Positions 1-11,440 of a DNA stretch of 64,000 bases are shown piece by piece. Every line of letters starts with the position of its first letter. Position 1 is the first letter of the stretch. The DNA lies in contig OX235272.1 of assembly GCA_944472155.2 (NCBI GenBank), forward strand, positions 97,470,020 to 97,534,019. The letters are read 5' to 3'. The notes below the pieces were generated by a model that did no database searches, was not told the DNA's origin, and saw nothing but the letters and a program-made list of their open reading frames with translations. This DNA is from Trichobilharzia szidati. Its lineage: Eukaryota; Platyhelminthes; Trematoda; Strigeidida; Schistosomatidae. The position numbers were made by a program, and so were the translations under genes.

Positions 1-990
1 ACTATGCTAATATAGTAACTTTTCTCAGTAATTAAACGCCTTAACTGTTCTGCCATTGTTGGATCAAACAGTGGCAGAACAGTTACGGATTATTTGCTTA
101 AGGTAGAACTGTGCGCTGGTTTATCATCATGACTGGCACCAATTCAGCACCTTGTTCTTATTCTACGCATTATCAGAAGTAGCTTATCAGCCTTATTGCA
201 GCCCTTCTAGTCCAGGTTCTGCTCCTCCCAAGCTTACCATAATGCTGAATTAAATCTCACTAATTCCAACGTTCTACAGTCAGTAAGTTCTGGATCTTTT
301 CTTAAATAGACTCTTTAATTTCACAGTCTAGAACTCAGTTTTGGTTTTCAGCATGACTGACACTAATTCAACACCATGTTCTTTTTGTAGACATTTTCAG
401 GAGTAGATGAGAACCTACTGGTTTTGCTTATCAGCTTTATTTAAACCCTTCGAGCTTCAAGTTTTACTTTTATTATTTCTATTATATTTATGGTCCTGTT
501 GCTTCTTGTTCTCACTTTCATAACTACAAACACCAACTTATCTCTATGACTGCTGTATTCTTTGTTTTTCCCCTCACCATATCATGTAAAGAGAACATCA
601 TATTAAATATTTTTAATCATGCAAGGATTTGTATACCGCATCGACAATACTGTGTGAAACAAGCCCACGGCAATTTCCACTTGTATTATTATCATTACCT
701 TAGCTGCTATCATTATCATTAATTCCATTTTATATGCTGCATGTTTTTTATTTTTTTATATTAACCCTACTGTAAATGTAGAAAAATTTTCTGTGTGATT
801 AATTTTATTTATAATTGAGGAAATTAGATGCAATTTTGTGATTAATGCTGAAATTTCCATTCTGTATCACAAGTACTGTTTTTGGAATAAAGTAAATCAT
901 TATTATTATTATTAAATGACGTTCTAAAATATCACCAGTCGTTGAACCCTTCTTGTAGTTCCAGATTGTTTGCCTAGCCTTATTCTTCAA
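1..990. other. intergenic, no gene; hairpin and diverged direct repeat
   Basis: No coding region is supported here. Bases 43-60 and 67-84 are inverted copies (one mismatch in 18) around a 6-base loop and form a strong hairpin. A segment of about 110 bp is repeated directly in diverged form (about 117-215 and 341-450), each copy containing a variant of catgactg..cac..aattca.caccttgttct. A short ATT microsatellite lies at about 897-914. The short open frames in this stretch look random. Confidence 0.5.
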
Positions 991-1024
991 AAACGTACAG
1001 ATATCCTCTCACATATTTAATGAA

Positions 1025-1640
1025 TCTTTTTCCAGAAATGTTGTGCCAGCTGTTTGGAAGGACTTTAAAATTGTACCTGTACCTAAGTCGTCTAATGGAA
1101 CATGTTTTAAATTTTGACCTATTGCTATTACCTCCTCTTTTGTAAAAGCTATGGAAAAGTTACTCTTACTTAATCTTCAACCTTCACTTAAAGCCTTTAA
1201 CGAACCCAAATAATTCGCCTATAAACACAGTAGAAGTAATTTAGATGCAGCTGCAGTCTTGCATCACAACATTTTCTCCATTATAGTCGTCCAGTACCAA
1301 TTGTATTTTTGTTTGACGAACTTAATGTACATACGCATACGAAATGAAATATGTCAAGTGCGCGGACTAACTATTCCGGTGTCTTTTAATTCGAATCTAC
1401 ACTGTACTAAGATGAACAGCTCTCTATTAGTAGTCAGAAAATGCTTTTAAACTAAATCCTTCCAAATGTCAGATTGTTAATTTTAGTTTCCGATGTAAGA
1501 GAAAGTCAGATGAAGCTGTTAATTCCTATGACCGTTGCAAAATTGATGACAGTGATATAGAGCTCAAGTCTGACATTAAGTATCTCGGACTAATTCATCA
1601 AACAGCGTATTAGCCTTAAATGTATATCACACGCATGCAT
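1025..1640 (+). mobile_element. decayed non-LTR retrotransposon, RT fragment
   Basis: Frames broken by stops encode LINE reverse-transcriptase pieces. A PVPKSSNGT/PIAITSSFVKAMEKLL stretch at about 1075-1160 corresponds to the conserved fingers motif in which new chains are aligned. It is followed by FAYKHSRSNLDAAAVLHHN at about 1215-1275, which corresponds to the FAY/R..RST..A motif. After a deletion of the palm region, a C-terminal piece reads KCQIVNFSF and DIELKSDIKYLGL (about 1465-1605). Order and orientation are consistent with one 5'- and internally truncated copy. The family looks like a CR1/jockey-type LINE different from the intact element near 56-60 kb. It is not functional. Confidence 0.6.
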
Positions 1641-1654
1641 GAGCTAGGTATGCA

Positions 1655-1830
1655 AACCAAGGTAAACGCTGATATAAGTATAAAACTTGGGCACTGTGGT
1701 AGAGTATAACTCCATTATGGATAAGATTTTATTTTGATAAATCAGACAGTGTTGTACAGTTATATTAACTGATGACGTTTCGAGCACAAACGCTACCACG
1801 GTACACTCATTATTTAAAAAACTAACTCAT
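1655..1830 (-). mobile_element. PLE terminal repeat (pLTR) fragment, divergent subfamily
   Basis: The stretch starting gatataagtataaaacttgg is nearly identical to the outer ends of the PLE-derived elements at 45218, 55115 and 31894. It shares the gataagattttattttgata block and the ctgatgacgtttcgagcac block. After that block it diverges (a cgctaccacggtac loop instead of tattgctcat), so it represents another subfamily. On the minus strand the GAAACGTC|ATCAG segment matches the 3' half of a hammerhead ribozyme core. No coding portion is attached. Confidence 0.6.
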
Positions 1831-1849
1831 ATTTGAGAACTACGATTTG

Positions 1850-3600
1850 ACCGGCTTTACAACGTTTAATATATTTAGACACAATAGACATACACTGCTT
1901 ACTTCTATGACGCATTACCTAAAGCTACCCCCTTGCTACTACCGAAGTGAGCAACTCAACGTTATCTTTGAATTACAAAGTAAAAGCGGACATCCTGACA
2001 GCTTTCTGGGTAAAAAGATCGTCTCCTAGTCGAGAAAATAAACATATCCTAATCTCTTCACGAAAGCGTTTAGAGGTATTTATCCTATCGCCTCAAATGA
2101 CTCACCATTTGCTGTCATTTAAAAAGTAAAAACAAATTTATCGAAGGCAGTGTGCTTATGGTTTCTAGACATCATAATGCACCATGAGTAAAAAGCTTTA
2201 TTCATAGGGTTATAGCAATTAGATGCGCGATATAAATCCGAAACTCAACGACTACGATTCTCAATCACAAAACATTCTACTTTGCTACCTAATCGTCTCA
2301 ATAGATGCTTCGCCAAGAAAAAGAAGACCACTGGTTCAAAGGAAATTTATTTAAAGTTTTCTTATAAATCATGGGCAACCGTGTTTATAGCCACGGAGAA
2401 ATCACAAGCACCCGAAAAATAGGAATTTCATTATTTGAATTGAAACAAGCAATTTGTAACCAGCCAATTTTTTCACCCCGATTAATAATCAGTTTCTCAG
2501 ACGGTTGTGAATTCGAAACGTTATTCTTGCTAGTTAAATTCTTACCGAACACTCACCAGATCATCGTACGTAATCCGCTTTTCAAATCCTTTTGAAACAA
2601 ATAAAATGGTTGTTAACACCGCGTTTACTACAGGCAGTCCTAGTTCGTGCGTTTGGATCTAGTACACTAGGCATTAACAATCATTTAGGGATTTCCTATT
2701 GCTTCCCAATTTTGCTTCTAAAAGTACATACAAACACCACACATTCATACTTCACATGTGGCTCACCCTTGCTTGATTCTCTCACAATATACCTGATTTT
2801 TTAGCTGACAACAGACACCTTGTCGAAAAGCTCCAAAGCATTTTAAACTTCAAACCAGGTTCTAAATTCTCTGGGTTTAATTAGTTCTTCGAAAACTTCG
2901 CTAATATCAACCCTGATGGTGCTCTCTTCACCGGATTCATTCGTAGATTGTTGCATGCTGTAAACATGCACGTGAGAGACATTTTTTCCTGATTCCTACA
3001 TATTAAGTAACCAACTGAGCCAGCAGCAATAACGGCAACCAAAAATGAACTGGAAACAATGGCTTCTGCTTCCCAAACATGTTCGCTTGTATAATCCCCA
3101 AGATTTCTACACAGTACTAATTCATTAATAGCTGAAAAACAATTAAAACACTGAAACCATGCATGAATGCAACGTATGAAACAATTACAATGAAACGAAT
3201 GCACTGACCTGGCGGCAAAAACTTTCGAAACAAACGAAATAACTAATTTTAACAGAAACGGAAACAATAATGAAGTGAAACGCAACATTTGTGAACAATG
3301 TGCATCAAGATAAGTTGTGAATAACTGCTGTGTATACGAACAGCAACGGAACTGCAATCCAACATGGCCGACTAACATGGACGAAAATGACCTTTGAGCG
3401 TCTCACTCCATCAATGACCTTGTACATGGCGTTTAATTTCTGCCCCCTAAATCAAATCCTGACACTATTTTTTATTTGACTTCAGCGGAACGCGGTACGT
3501 TCAACGTTTGCGTTACATTTTAGTTTCATTCGCTATATATTTCTACTTTTGCTGTGAAACTCGCACGAGTTCCATAATTGTAACCAATAACTCATTCACT
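1850..3600. other. no recognisable gene or element
   Basis: Several open frames occur, the longest on the minus strand at 2881-3378 (165 codons). None shows a recognisable domain or a plausible codon pattern, and none has splice-flanked similarity to a known family. I see nothing supportable here. Confidence 0.4.
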
Positions 3601-3659
3601 AATTAGTTATGGTTAGTCATACAAAAAAGCCACGAACTCAGTCACCTGTCAACGTGATG

Positions 3660-6600
3660 ACTGATAGTACATATATGCTCGCGACAACGAGCAGCGCAAC
3701 TCCTACGAAGTAGGGAAGTGAGGTGCACAGCTTGCTAGTACGCCGCAAGCGTCAAGCTGCCGGTTCACTACCATCTACTGTGTCTGAAACTGAGGGCGAA
3801 AGTATGATGACAACCAGTAGTAGAATCGCCTCTAAAAAATCAGCACATGGTCCTCACATAAACCTCTTCACTCCACCTTATGTACGTGTCACAAAACTTC
3901 AGATACCAAGTCCAGCTCCTACACTCACTTCAGAAATAGAACGACCGGAGCTGTCTGTAGAAGAACTGAAGACTGAGATGCAGGACATAAGGTGTAGTAA
4001 AGTTATGAATGCAGGATTTTCAGAAAATTTCGCCAACTTATCTGAACTATCAACGCAGATTAGTGATATAAAATCACAGGTCTGTGAACTTGCACCTCCG
4101 AACATCTTGACTAGGACCATAAACCCTGGCGAACTTGACACAGAATAAGTAACTAAGATAGACACCTTGATAAACTTCATCACGACAGAGGTTGTCAAAA
4201 GACTTGATACTAAACTAAGTGTGATTGTCTATAATATACCAAATAATAAGGGGCTGAAAAAGGTTCAAAGCATCTTAGTTAGGGCGGCGAAAATGCCCAA
4301 CTCCCAAACAAAATGTCACAGACTGAAGAAGAGTCAGCAAGACCACCAACACACAACGTATCCTATTACACGACACAAGCTACAAACAAATAAAAGTTGT
4401 AGCAGATAAGACAGTGATTGAAAGGCGTGCTTACAATCACCTCAATAAACCTAATGGCAGGACACCGCAATCCACTAAAATAGATAAACACACTGCTAAC
4501 ACGGTAGAAATCATAGCCTTCCCCTCTTTAATCTCACAAAAGTAGCTCCACAGAAAACGAAACCAAACGAAAGACTTGTGAGCTATAGTCTTACTCCTAA
4601 AGTGACTTCTCCTCCCTCTACGGTGGATCTAGATATGTCCATGGACAGCCATAAGACGGAAATCATTCCCTCTTGTAAGCTGACAACATCTCCTAGTCAA
4701 AACGTGACAAAAGGAATGGAACTCGGTGACAAAACTCGCCGAAATACGCCACTTGTTGCGAAGAATCCCCAACATATTCAGACTGCCAAGAATAACTCAC
4801 GCTTACGGGTAAATAATATTCAGAAATATTCCAGCAACCAAATTAAAGACACAAATAAGGACATAGGGTCAAAGGATGATAACGACACAAGCTACTCGCA
4901 TACTGTGCCAAGTCACATTAGTAGCTGGTGTAGTGACGCTATCACGCAAAATAGTATAAGTGACAACACTCGGAGCTCAGCCACCAGCCACTCAGGGTCT
5001 ACAAAGTATAACCCGTAAACCAACTTTGGCAGATTGTACGGAACAAGTCTTCTGGGAAACAAACCACAGTGCAGCTATGCAAATAACGAAACCCACGTAA
5101 GGTCTCTTGGAATGTCCACACACAATGGGCAAATTAACAAGTCATGAGCATCACAAGGTACCAATGATTTTTTATCCAACACATCCCTGTCAGCGCTGAC
5201 CAAAGAGCTGGTGGGGATGTTAACCCTTCTGAACCCATATCACTAATGTCGCCTCCCTACCGGGAAGAAAACAGACATGGGCTAGTACACACGGAACTAC
5301 TAATCACAGCCAACGACTGTGCAGACATAGGCCAAATAAGAACTCCAACCCAAGTCTCCAACCTACCCAAGCCTAGATCTACGTCATCGTATAGTTTATC
5401 TAATAATCCAACCCATTACTCACTAAAAAAATGGATTGTAACTCGACAGACATAGGTGAACATGGTACCCAAACTAGTCGCAACACAGGGATGTCATGCC
5501 ACGTGGAAACAGTGGACGCCGATCCACACTTGAACCTTACTGACGAGCTTAAATACTTCAAACACTACTTCAAATCTCAACTCTATTTAATACTTATTAA
5601 TGCTAGATCTATACTAAACAAACTGCCGATGCTCAGGGCACACACGCTGGTATATGAACCCATAATAATTATTATCACTGAATCCTGGTAACACTCCAAT
5701 ATACCAGACGAAGAGATAAGCATCGATGGGTACATACACTTTCGCTGTGACAGGAAGAGTGGTAAGGGAGGAGGCTGCCTAATGTACTTACTGAACACAC
5801 TGTATTACAGCTAGAAAATAGAGAGTTCAATGACATGCACGACACCCCATGGGTCAACGCACACTTCAAAAGTGCTACACTACTAATAGGATGTATCTAT
5901 AGAGCACCTGGCACCTTTAGTGATTACGAGACACAACTTATAAATGTACTGGAGCAAGTACTCACCCTTCCATACAAGCATAAGATCATATGTGGAGACT
6001 TCAACCTACCCGAAATCAACTGGGATTTATTAAAAGGGCCAACTAAATACGACAAGCTCTTAGGGACACTGGATATTTTCGGCTCGAAACAAACTGTCAC
6101 CAACCCTACAAGAGGTGACAATGTACTAGACTTAATATTCTGTCACGATATATGTTCCCTCCCAATCTTAGTGGGTTCTAAGTTTTCAGGTAGTGACCAC
6201 AAAACAGTGATGTGTGCGCTGCCACTTCATATCATTCACAGACAATAAGGACATACAATTCGCACAAGAAGGCTCTTACGATCTGCGTAACCAAACTTGC
6301 ACAGTGACAATAAAAGCCTTTAAGTCAACACTCCGCGAAAACTTCTTCACAGTCATGTATTCTAAAATATGGAACAATCTGCCCCTAGAAGTCAGGAACT
6401 GCAATACGGTTATTAGTTTCAAACGCTCTCTGTACAGACTATTTCACTCTAGTGATCATATAAATAAACTATTTATTCCTAGAACGAATCAACTATTAGC
6501 CTACTACAGTACCTAAACATGCTTAAATACCTTTACTTCTCTAAAGACTGTAAATAAACTAGTAGAATAAATGCATAAAAAGACTTAGTAGAAATAAATA
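3660..6600 (+). mobile_element. CR1-like non-LTR retrotransposon, internally deleted and frameshifted
   Basis: An ORF1-like low-complexity region (3723-5018, several frames, Ser/Thr/Asn-rich) is followed by an AP-type endonuclease domain. The endonuclease reads ARSILNKLP and IITESW (about 5600-5690), GKGGGCLMY (about 5763-5790), YRAPGT (about 5900) and CGDFNLPEINWDL (about 5992-6030), and ends in SGSDHKTVM (about 6187-6213). Right after this motif (about 6235) the sequence jumps to the element's C-terminal conserved segment (YSKIWNNLPLEVRN, FKRSLYRLF; about 6358-6445), so the whole reverse transcriptase is missing. The tail has repeated AATAAA-like blocks (about 6545-6600). A TAA stop interrupts the endonuclease after ESW. 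Non-functional. Confidence 0.7.
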
Positions 6601-6609
6601 TTTGTTCAT

Positions 6610-7165
6610 CAAATTACAATGTACAACGAATACAAACATATATGTCCCACTCCACATACTTTTTCTCTGCCCTCTGGTACATTTCTGTTGTATTTCCCTT
6701 GTAGTACAAGTTGCATTGATCTACATTCCGACTGAAGCTGAGAAACAACTGAAGTCACTTACTCATATATCATCCCTCAAGGTTTGGCTAGTAATGGCTG
6801 AGCATCCTTGATGAAATCCACTGCCACCATAACAAGACGATGTAAATCATCTTATACAAGCACTGTCAATGATCTAAAATGGCTTACATATAGCTTTCTA
6901 CGTGTTAATCATCTTACTCGTACGGAACAACCATGCAGTGACAAATGGCGGGCTTTGGCTGACGTGGGTGCAGTAAAACAAATCTGCTTGACAATTACCA
7001 ATATTAATCTGCATTCAGTTGAATTCATATCTGGTATTACCTGCAATAAAAATGATGTCAAAATCATACAAATAAATCAATTATTTTAAATTAATATCCA
7101 ATTTGAACATAAAAGAAGAACAAGATACGATGCCGCACTCAACAAAGTTATTTGGAGGAACTGAC
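6610..7165. other. no recognisable gene
   Basis: AT-rich sequence with two short open frames (6602-6811 and 6808-7089) that show no recognisable motif. I see no repeat family here with confidence. Confidence 0.4.
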
Positions 7166-7173
7166 TTCAAGCT

Positions 7174-7424
7174 TTATTTTTTCCCCAAATATTTGTAATT
7201 TATTCAACACATACTTGGTTTTTTTGTTAATGCGAAGACAATATTTCTATATTTCTTTATGTGCTCCATTGAACGACTAGCTATCAGATTGTACTCACTA
7301 ACTTATGTTATAGAGGAGAGCAACCATGTAATTTCACCATAAATCAAATTCATGTAATGTAAATAATACTTATCCACGCCTGTACAACTGGTGTGTCCTA
7401 CATATATAGGAAATATATATATGC
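7174..7424 (-). mobile_element. 251-bp short dispersed element with 7-bp direct flanks
   Basis: This stretch is present again, inverted and about 95% identical by eye, at about 10390-10649. It is flanked on both sides by TCAAGCT (7167-7173 and 7425-7431), consistent with a target-site duplication. It has no coding capacity and ends in A/T-rich blocks resembling TTTATTTTTTCC at one end and GGAAATATATATATG at the other, which form only a weak terminal inverted repeat. It may be a MITE-like DNA element or a short retroposon. The second copy sits inside a gypsy integrase frame, which supports mobility. Confidence 0.6.
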
Positions 7425-7431
7425 TCAAGCT

Positions 7432-9050
7432 GAACGATATCATTCTAATGAATATGTTCATTCCTGTGAGGAAAGGGTTGATGACCTTGCTGCATTTTAA
7501 CTTAGGGAAACTGCCTAATATTCCAAATCTTTCTTAGCATGTTTTCACGAATATACTGCCTTTTAGCCCCAGCTGGTCTTATTCACTCTGGTTGGCCACT
7601 TCAAGGCGACTGATTGGTCGTTTTTTGAATTGGTGTCCTTTTGTAGTGAAGCCAAGTCTTGTATAAGAAACACTAATGAATGTGTTGCTTTCTTTTCCTA
7701 AAGAAAGACACTCGGGAGTCAACTACCTGGACCAGGTTATGCATTAATTACAAGGTTTGAACCTTAACGAAAACAATAAAGGCAGTAAGTCTGTGGTACT
7801 CCGTCCCCGCAGTTTAAAAATTTGACTCGTGTGGAGCAAACGTTCTCTGTGCAATACGTGTTCTGCTTTCGTCAACTGTTTTCCTGTTGCTAAGCTCATT
7901 ACACTTTAATTCAGTTCCAAATTATATGTCCTCGCGCATTTCCTGCACTGCCAAATGCAAATCGGGACGAATCCTACTGCACGCGTTTTGCATAAGGCAT
8001 CCTGTTAAACGAGTTGAGACATCAGTTGTTGCGCACCTCGATGCACTCCATATCAGAGGGCCTCAAGTTGGTTAGGCATTTCGGGAGTGTTGATCACATC
8101 CTTTCAACAACTGCTGGTGCTTCGTGTTATGTGTTGCTAGCCACCTGCCAGAGACCACCTGTTTCCGCCCTCCAAAAACGCCTCCCTAATACACCAGCAT
8201 TTGCACAGCTTCCAGCACCGTCTACAATACCTTCCGAATAAACGTTACTTCCAAAAGTCACTACGATTATCGACGGTTTGGTCGCAGAGTGTGGCTGTGA
8301 GACCGCAATAACCGAGGAATTTCACATGAGCAAGTCCCTTATGTATCCTCTTTTATTCAATGTCTGAAACCACCAATCATTTTCGTGGTGTCAACGAATG
8401 TGGTAGATGTGTCGTTTCCATTTGACACCTGGGTGTCATCCTCTGATGTCTTTATTGGATCTGTACAGCGACTGAGAGCAAGCCTCTAATCTGTCACCAT
8501 ATAGCTGGAACTAATCTCCGCGAATGGAACCTCAAGGTAGCTGACACCCTTAATCTACCCATTGTCATGGGGGGATTCAACTGTGCATCTAATATTTCCA
8601 ACGTTAAAAATTAAGTTTTACCGTATATTTCATTTTGAGATTTCTGTTAATTAAACCGTTTATGCCTCATTGCATTCTTGTACATTTCCTGTTTGAATTG
8701 ACATTTTGCAAATTGTGAACTGATTTTGGCTTCGACTATTTTTCTCTGTGAGTTCGGGCTCAAAAAAACCTCGTTTTTGAAGGCTTTTAAAATGTTTGTC
8801 TTATACACTTCGTTCATGAGAACAGTAATCTTGCAGCTCCTCAACATTCTCACACCAATATAATTCTGTTTAGAGCCATTTGTTTTATTTGGGATTTGGT
8901 CGGGTTTATTTGCAACAAATTTATTTTATTTTGGTCTGAGCGAAGAATGCAAGTCTGTATCCTTCAGCACTTCCAACACATGTTATAAGCTGGGAATTAT
9001 TGTTAGGTGTTGATATTTTAACCATACAGCCACTTGTGATTGACCTAGAG
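7432..9050. other. no clear gene; possible gag/protease debris of the adjacent gypsy element
   Basis: Short frames only (7887-8075, 8014-8241 and others). Since gypsy RT begins near 9340 on the same strand, the gag and protease region would be expected here. I could not identify a zinc knuckle or an intact DTG protease triad, so this is positional inference only. Confidence 0.3.
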
Positions 9051-9059
9051 CTCCTCCAG

Positions 9060-11440
9060 ATTGAATTTAATGTGCATGGCCTTTAAGTTAGACGATCTAC
9101 TAGCTGCAATAAGTGCACTTATGCTTGCGCATTACATTGGGTGACAACGCCACACAGAGACGCCAGTCTTCATCTCGATTAAACAGATTGCACTGGCAAT
9201 CCGGCTGTGATTCGAAAGTTATGGTGATTGTTTTGATGACGGCCGCTCTATGGGCCGCATTCGCGTTGTACAACATGAAATTGAAATTGGGGATATCCTG
9301 CCATTTATAGCATTTACTTGACGGTCCCTTTTCATTTTCAACAACAGCTGGATGAGATGATCGATGAAATGTTACAAAAAAGTGTGATAAAACCGTCTAC
9401 CTCACAATATACATCTCTTATCTTCCTTGTTAAAAAAATGGCTCAATCCATCTGTGCATGGATAATCGTCACTTAAACGCTAATTAGAAGACCGACTTTT
9501 CAACCAAAATAATTAGTCAAATTGTTGACTCGCAACTAGTAATACCATGGGAGGCCAATGACGTTTATGAACCTCTATTTTCGAAAGCGTGGCAGAGGCT
9601 AAGGGAAGCTGACTAATGCCTAGTCAAACAAGTGGAAGGACGCCCATCATTCAACAGATAAAGAAGGCCTTACAAATCATAAAAGGGCATAGTTTGTACT
9701 TAGTTACTAGTCCGATCCTCTTGAAATTACTCAATAACTCAATGCATCTGAGTGGCCATAGCACTCCATGTTGAAGTGATTCCACACTACTACTGAGAGA
9801 AACTCCGTCCCTCCACCTCACACAGATTTTACAGTAGACACACTGGATGGATTAGTGGTTCTCCACACTAGACTTGGCTTCCGGTTATTGGCAGGCAGAG
9901 ATTCGACTTGCCCAATAGTAAACGCACTCCTTGGCAAAGCACTAAATATTTACTGTGCGTCTCTCCAGGTGGCGGGTACAGACATAAAGCTCGTCTACTC
10001 AAGACAACAGCACGGGAGAATTAAACAACGTCTAAAGAATTACGAGACCTGTCAACATCCGCGTGTGCATCTGCGGAAGATAGGGTCTGCTTTGCCTATT
10101 AGACGATGTTCCCTACGTAGTGAAACGGAATTCAAACCCAGAAGTCAAAGTACAGGAGTTCATTATCCACGTACCTCAACTCATTTATGCTGGACGGTAT
10201 CCATCAGCGCTTCTGGTGGCCGCTGCTTCATCAAGATGTTGTAGAGTTCTGCCGAAACTGTGACGCCTGTGGCCAAAACAAGCGGCCCACACAGAAACTC
10301 AGAGCACATATTGTACCTATTTTGATCAAATCACCGAATCGGGGCATCGCATAGATACAGTGGGGCAACTTCCAACTCCAAAAAGAGATGTAGTATATTA
10401 TATTTATTCCTATCTATGTAGAACACACCAGTTGTACAGGCATGGATAAGTATTATTTACATTACATGAATTTGATTTATGGTGAAATTACATGGTTGCT
10501 CTCCTCTATAACATAAGTTAGTGAGTACAATCTGATAGCTAGTCGTTCAATGGAGCACATAAAGAAATATAGAAATACTGTCTTCGCATTAACAAAAAAA
10601 CCAAGTATGTGTTGAATAAATTACAAATATTTGGGAAAAAATAAAGCCGATATATCTTAGTAATGGTTGATTATTTTACATAATGGTGGTGCCCTTGAGA
10701 CAACAAGGTGCAATCACAATGGCTAGGGAATTTATTGACAATTGAACTACTCATTTTTGCACCGTACATTCACTGCGTTCTAACCAAGGTGCGACTTCTG
10801 ACAGTCAACTTGTCCTTTGGAAGGCACACAAGAGCGCCTTCAATCCATAAAGAAACCTCTCGGTGGGAAGTTCTAATCGCATAAAAAAAATATATCGCAA
10901 GCTCTTATCACTGGAATGTGAGAAGACGCTTGGGATGAACCAATACCCCAGTGCTTTCTTGCCTACCGCTTTTCCATCATTAATCTACTGAGTTTTCGCC
11001 CGCTTTACTTTTTTCGGTCATGAATTAGTCTCCTCTCCGAGGTTCAAGTTTCACCCTTACCCTTTGAAAACGTCGACCACACTGTTCATGTTCTAGAACT
11101 GCGCGACCGTTTGTCAATCGCCTATGAGCTGGCTCGCGCTCAAAAATAGTCGCCGAGCTATTACCAAAAGAATGTGTATGATCGTCTTGTTGGTGGTGCT
11201 GTGTGCTCTGTCGGTGACTATGTTTGGCTTCACTGTCCTCCTGGACTGGGCTCAAAATTCTACTCTGCTTGGCAACGGCCCTTGGAAAATATACGCACTT
11301 GCCTTCCAATCGCTCATTTCCTGGAAAACTCTTAGCAGTTAAATACCGATATTATTCCTGCCCACTCTAATCAACTAAAACTCCACCGCACCCTCCCTTC
11401 CAGCACCCTTCCACTCCTAAGCACGTGACCCATCTAAGTA
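9060..11440 (+). mobile_element. decayed Ty3/gypsy LTR retrotransposon (pol), interrupted by a short element
   Basis: Broken frames give pol motifs in canonical order. RT: DEMLQKSVIKPSTSQYTS (about 9355-9410), then SIHLCMDNRHLNA (about 9445-9480) and FSTLDLASGYWQAEI (about 9857-9905). Integrase zinc-binding region: GIHQRFWWPLLHQDVVEFC followed by RNCDACGQNKRPTQK (about 10197-10300). Integrase core beginning: DTVGQLPTPKRDV (about 10355-10390), which resumes after an inserted 260-bp element as YILVMVDYF-like sequence (about 10655-10675) and AREFIDN (about 10720-10740). Integrase C-terminal chromatin-side segment: YDRLVGGAV, GDYVWLHCPPGLGSKFYSAW (about 11177-11275). RNase H is largely lost. No LTRs were recognised. 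Non-functional. Confidence 0.75.
10390..10649 (+). mobile_element. second copy of the 251-bp short element, inserted in the gypsy integrase
   Basis: Inverted copy of 7174-7424, running from about tatttattcctatctatgtag to the gggaaaaaataaag end. It splits the integrase core frame. PTPKRDV ends just before it, and the sequence encoding YILVMVDYF-like residues resumes just after it, so removal of about 260 bp approximately restores the integrase reading. This marks it as an insertion that is younger than the gypsy copy. Confidence 0.6.

Noticed and set aside
2881..3378. 165-codon minus-strand frame
   Set aside because: Cys- and Phe-rich composition without domain, no partner exons and no start context. 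Looks like chance in non-coding DNA.
8440..8600. Aspartic protease or endonuclease motif (FDTW.., MGGFN)
   Set aside because: The catalytic DTG or GDFN triads are not intact, and the surrounding frame has no supporting motifs.
11025..11342. Overlapping frames of 72-94 codons as genes
   Set aside because: They are shadows of the gypsy integrase C-terminal region, whose proper frame gives GDYVWL and LGSKF.
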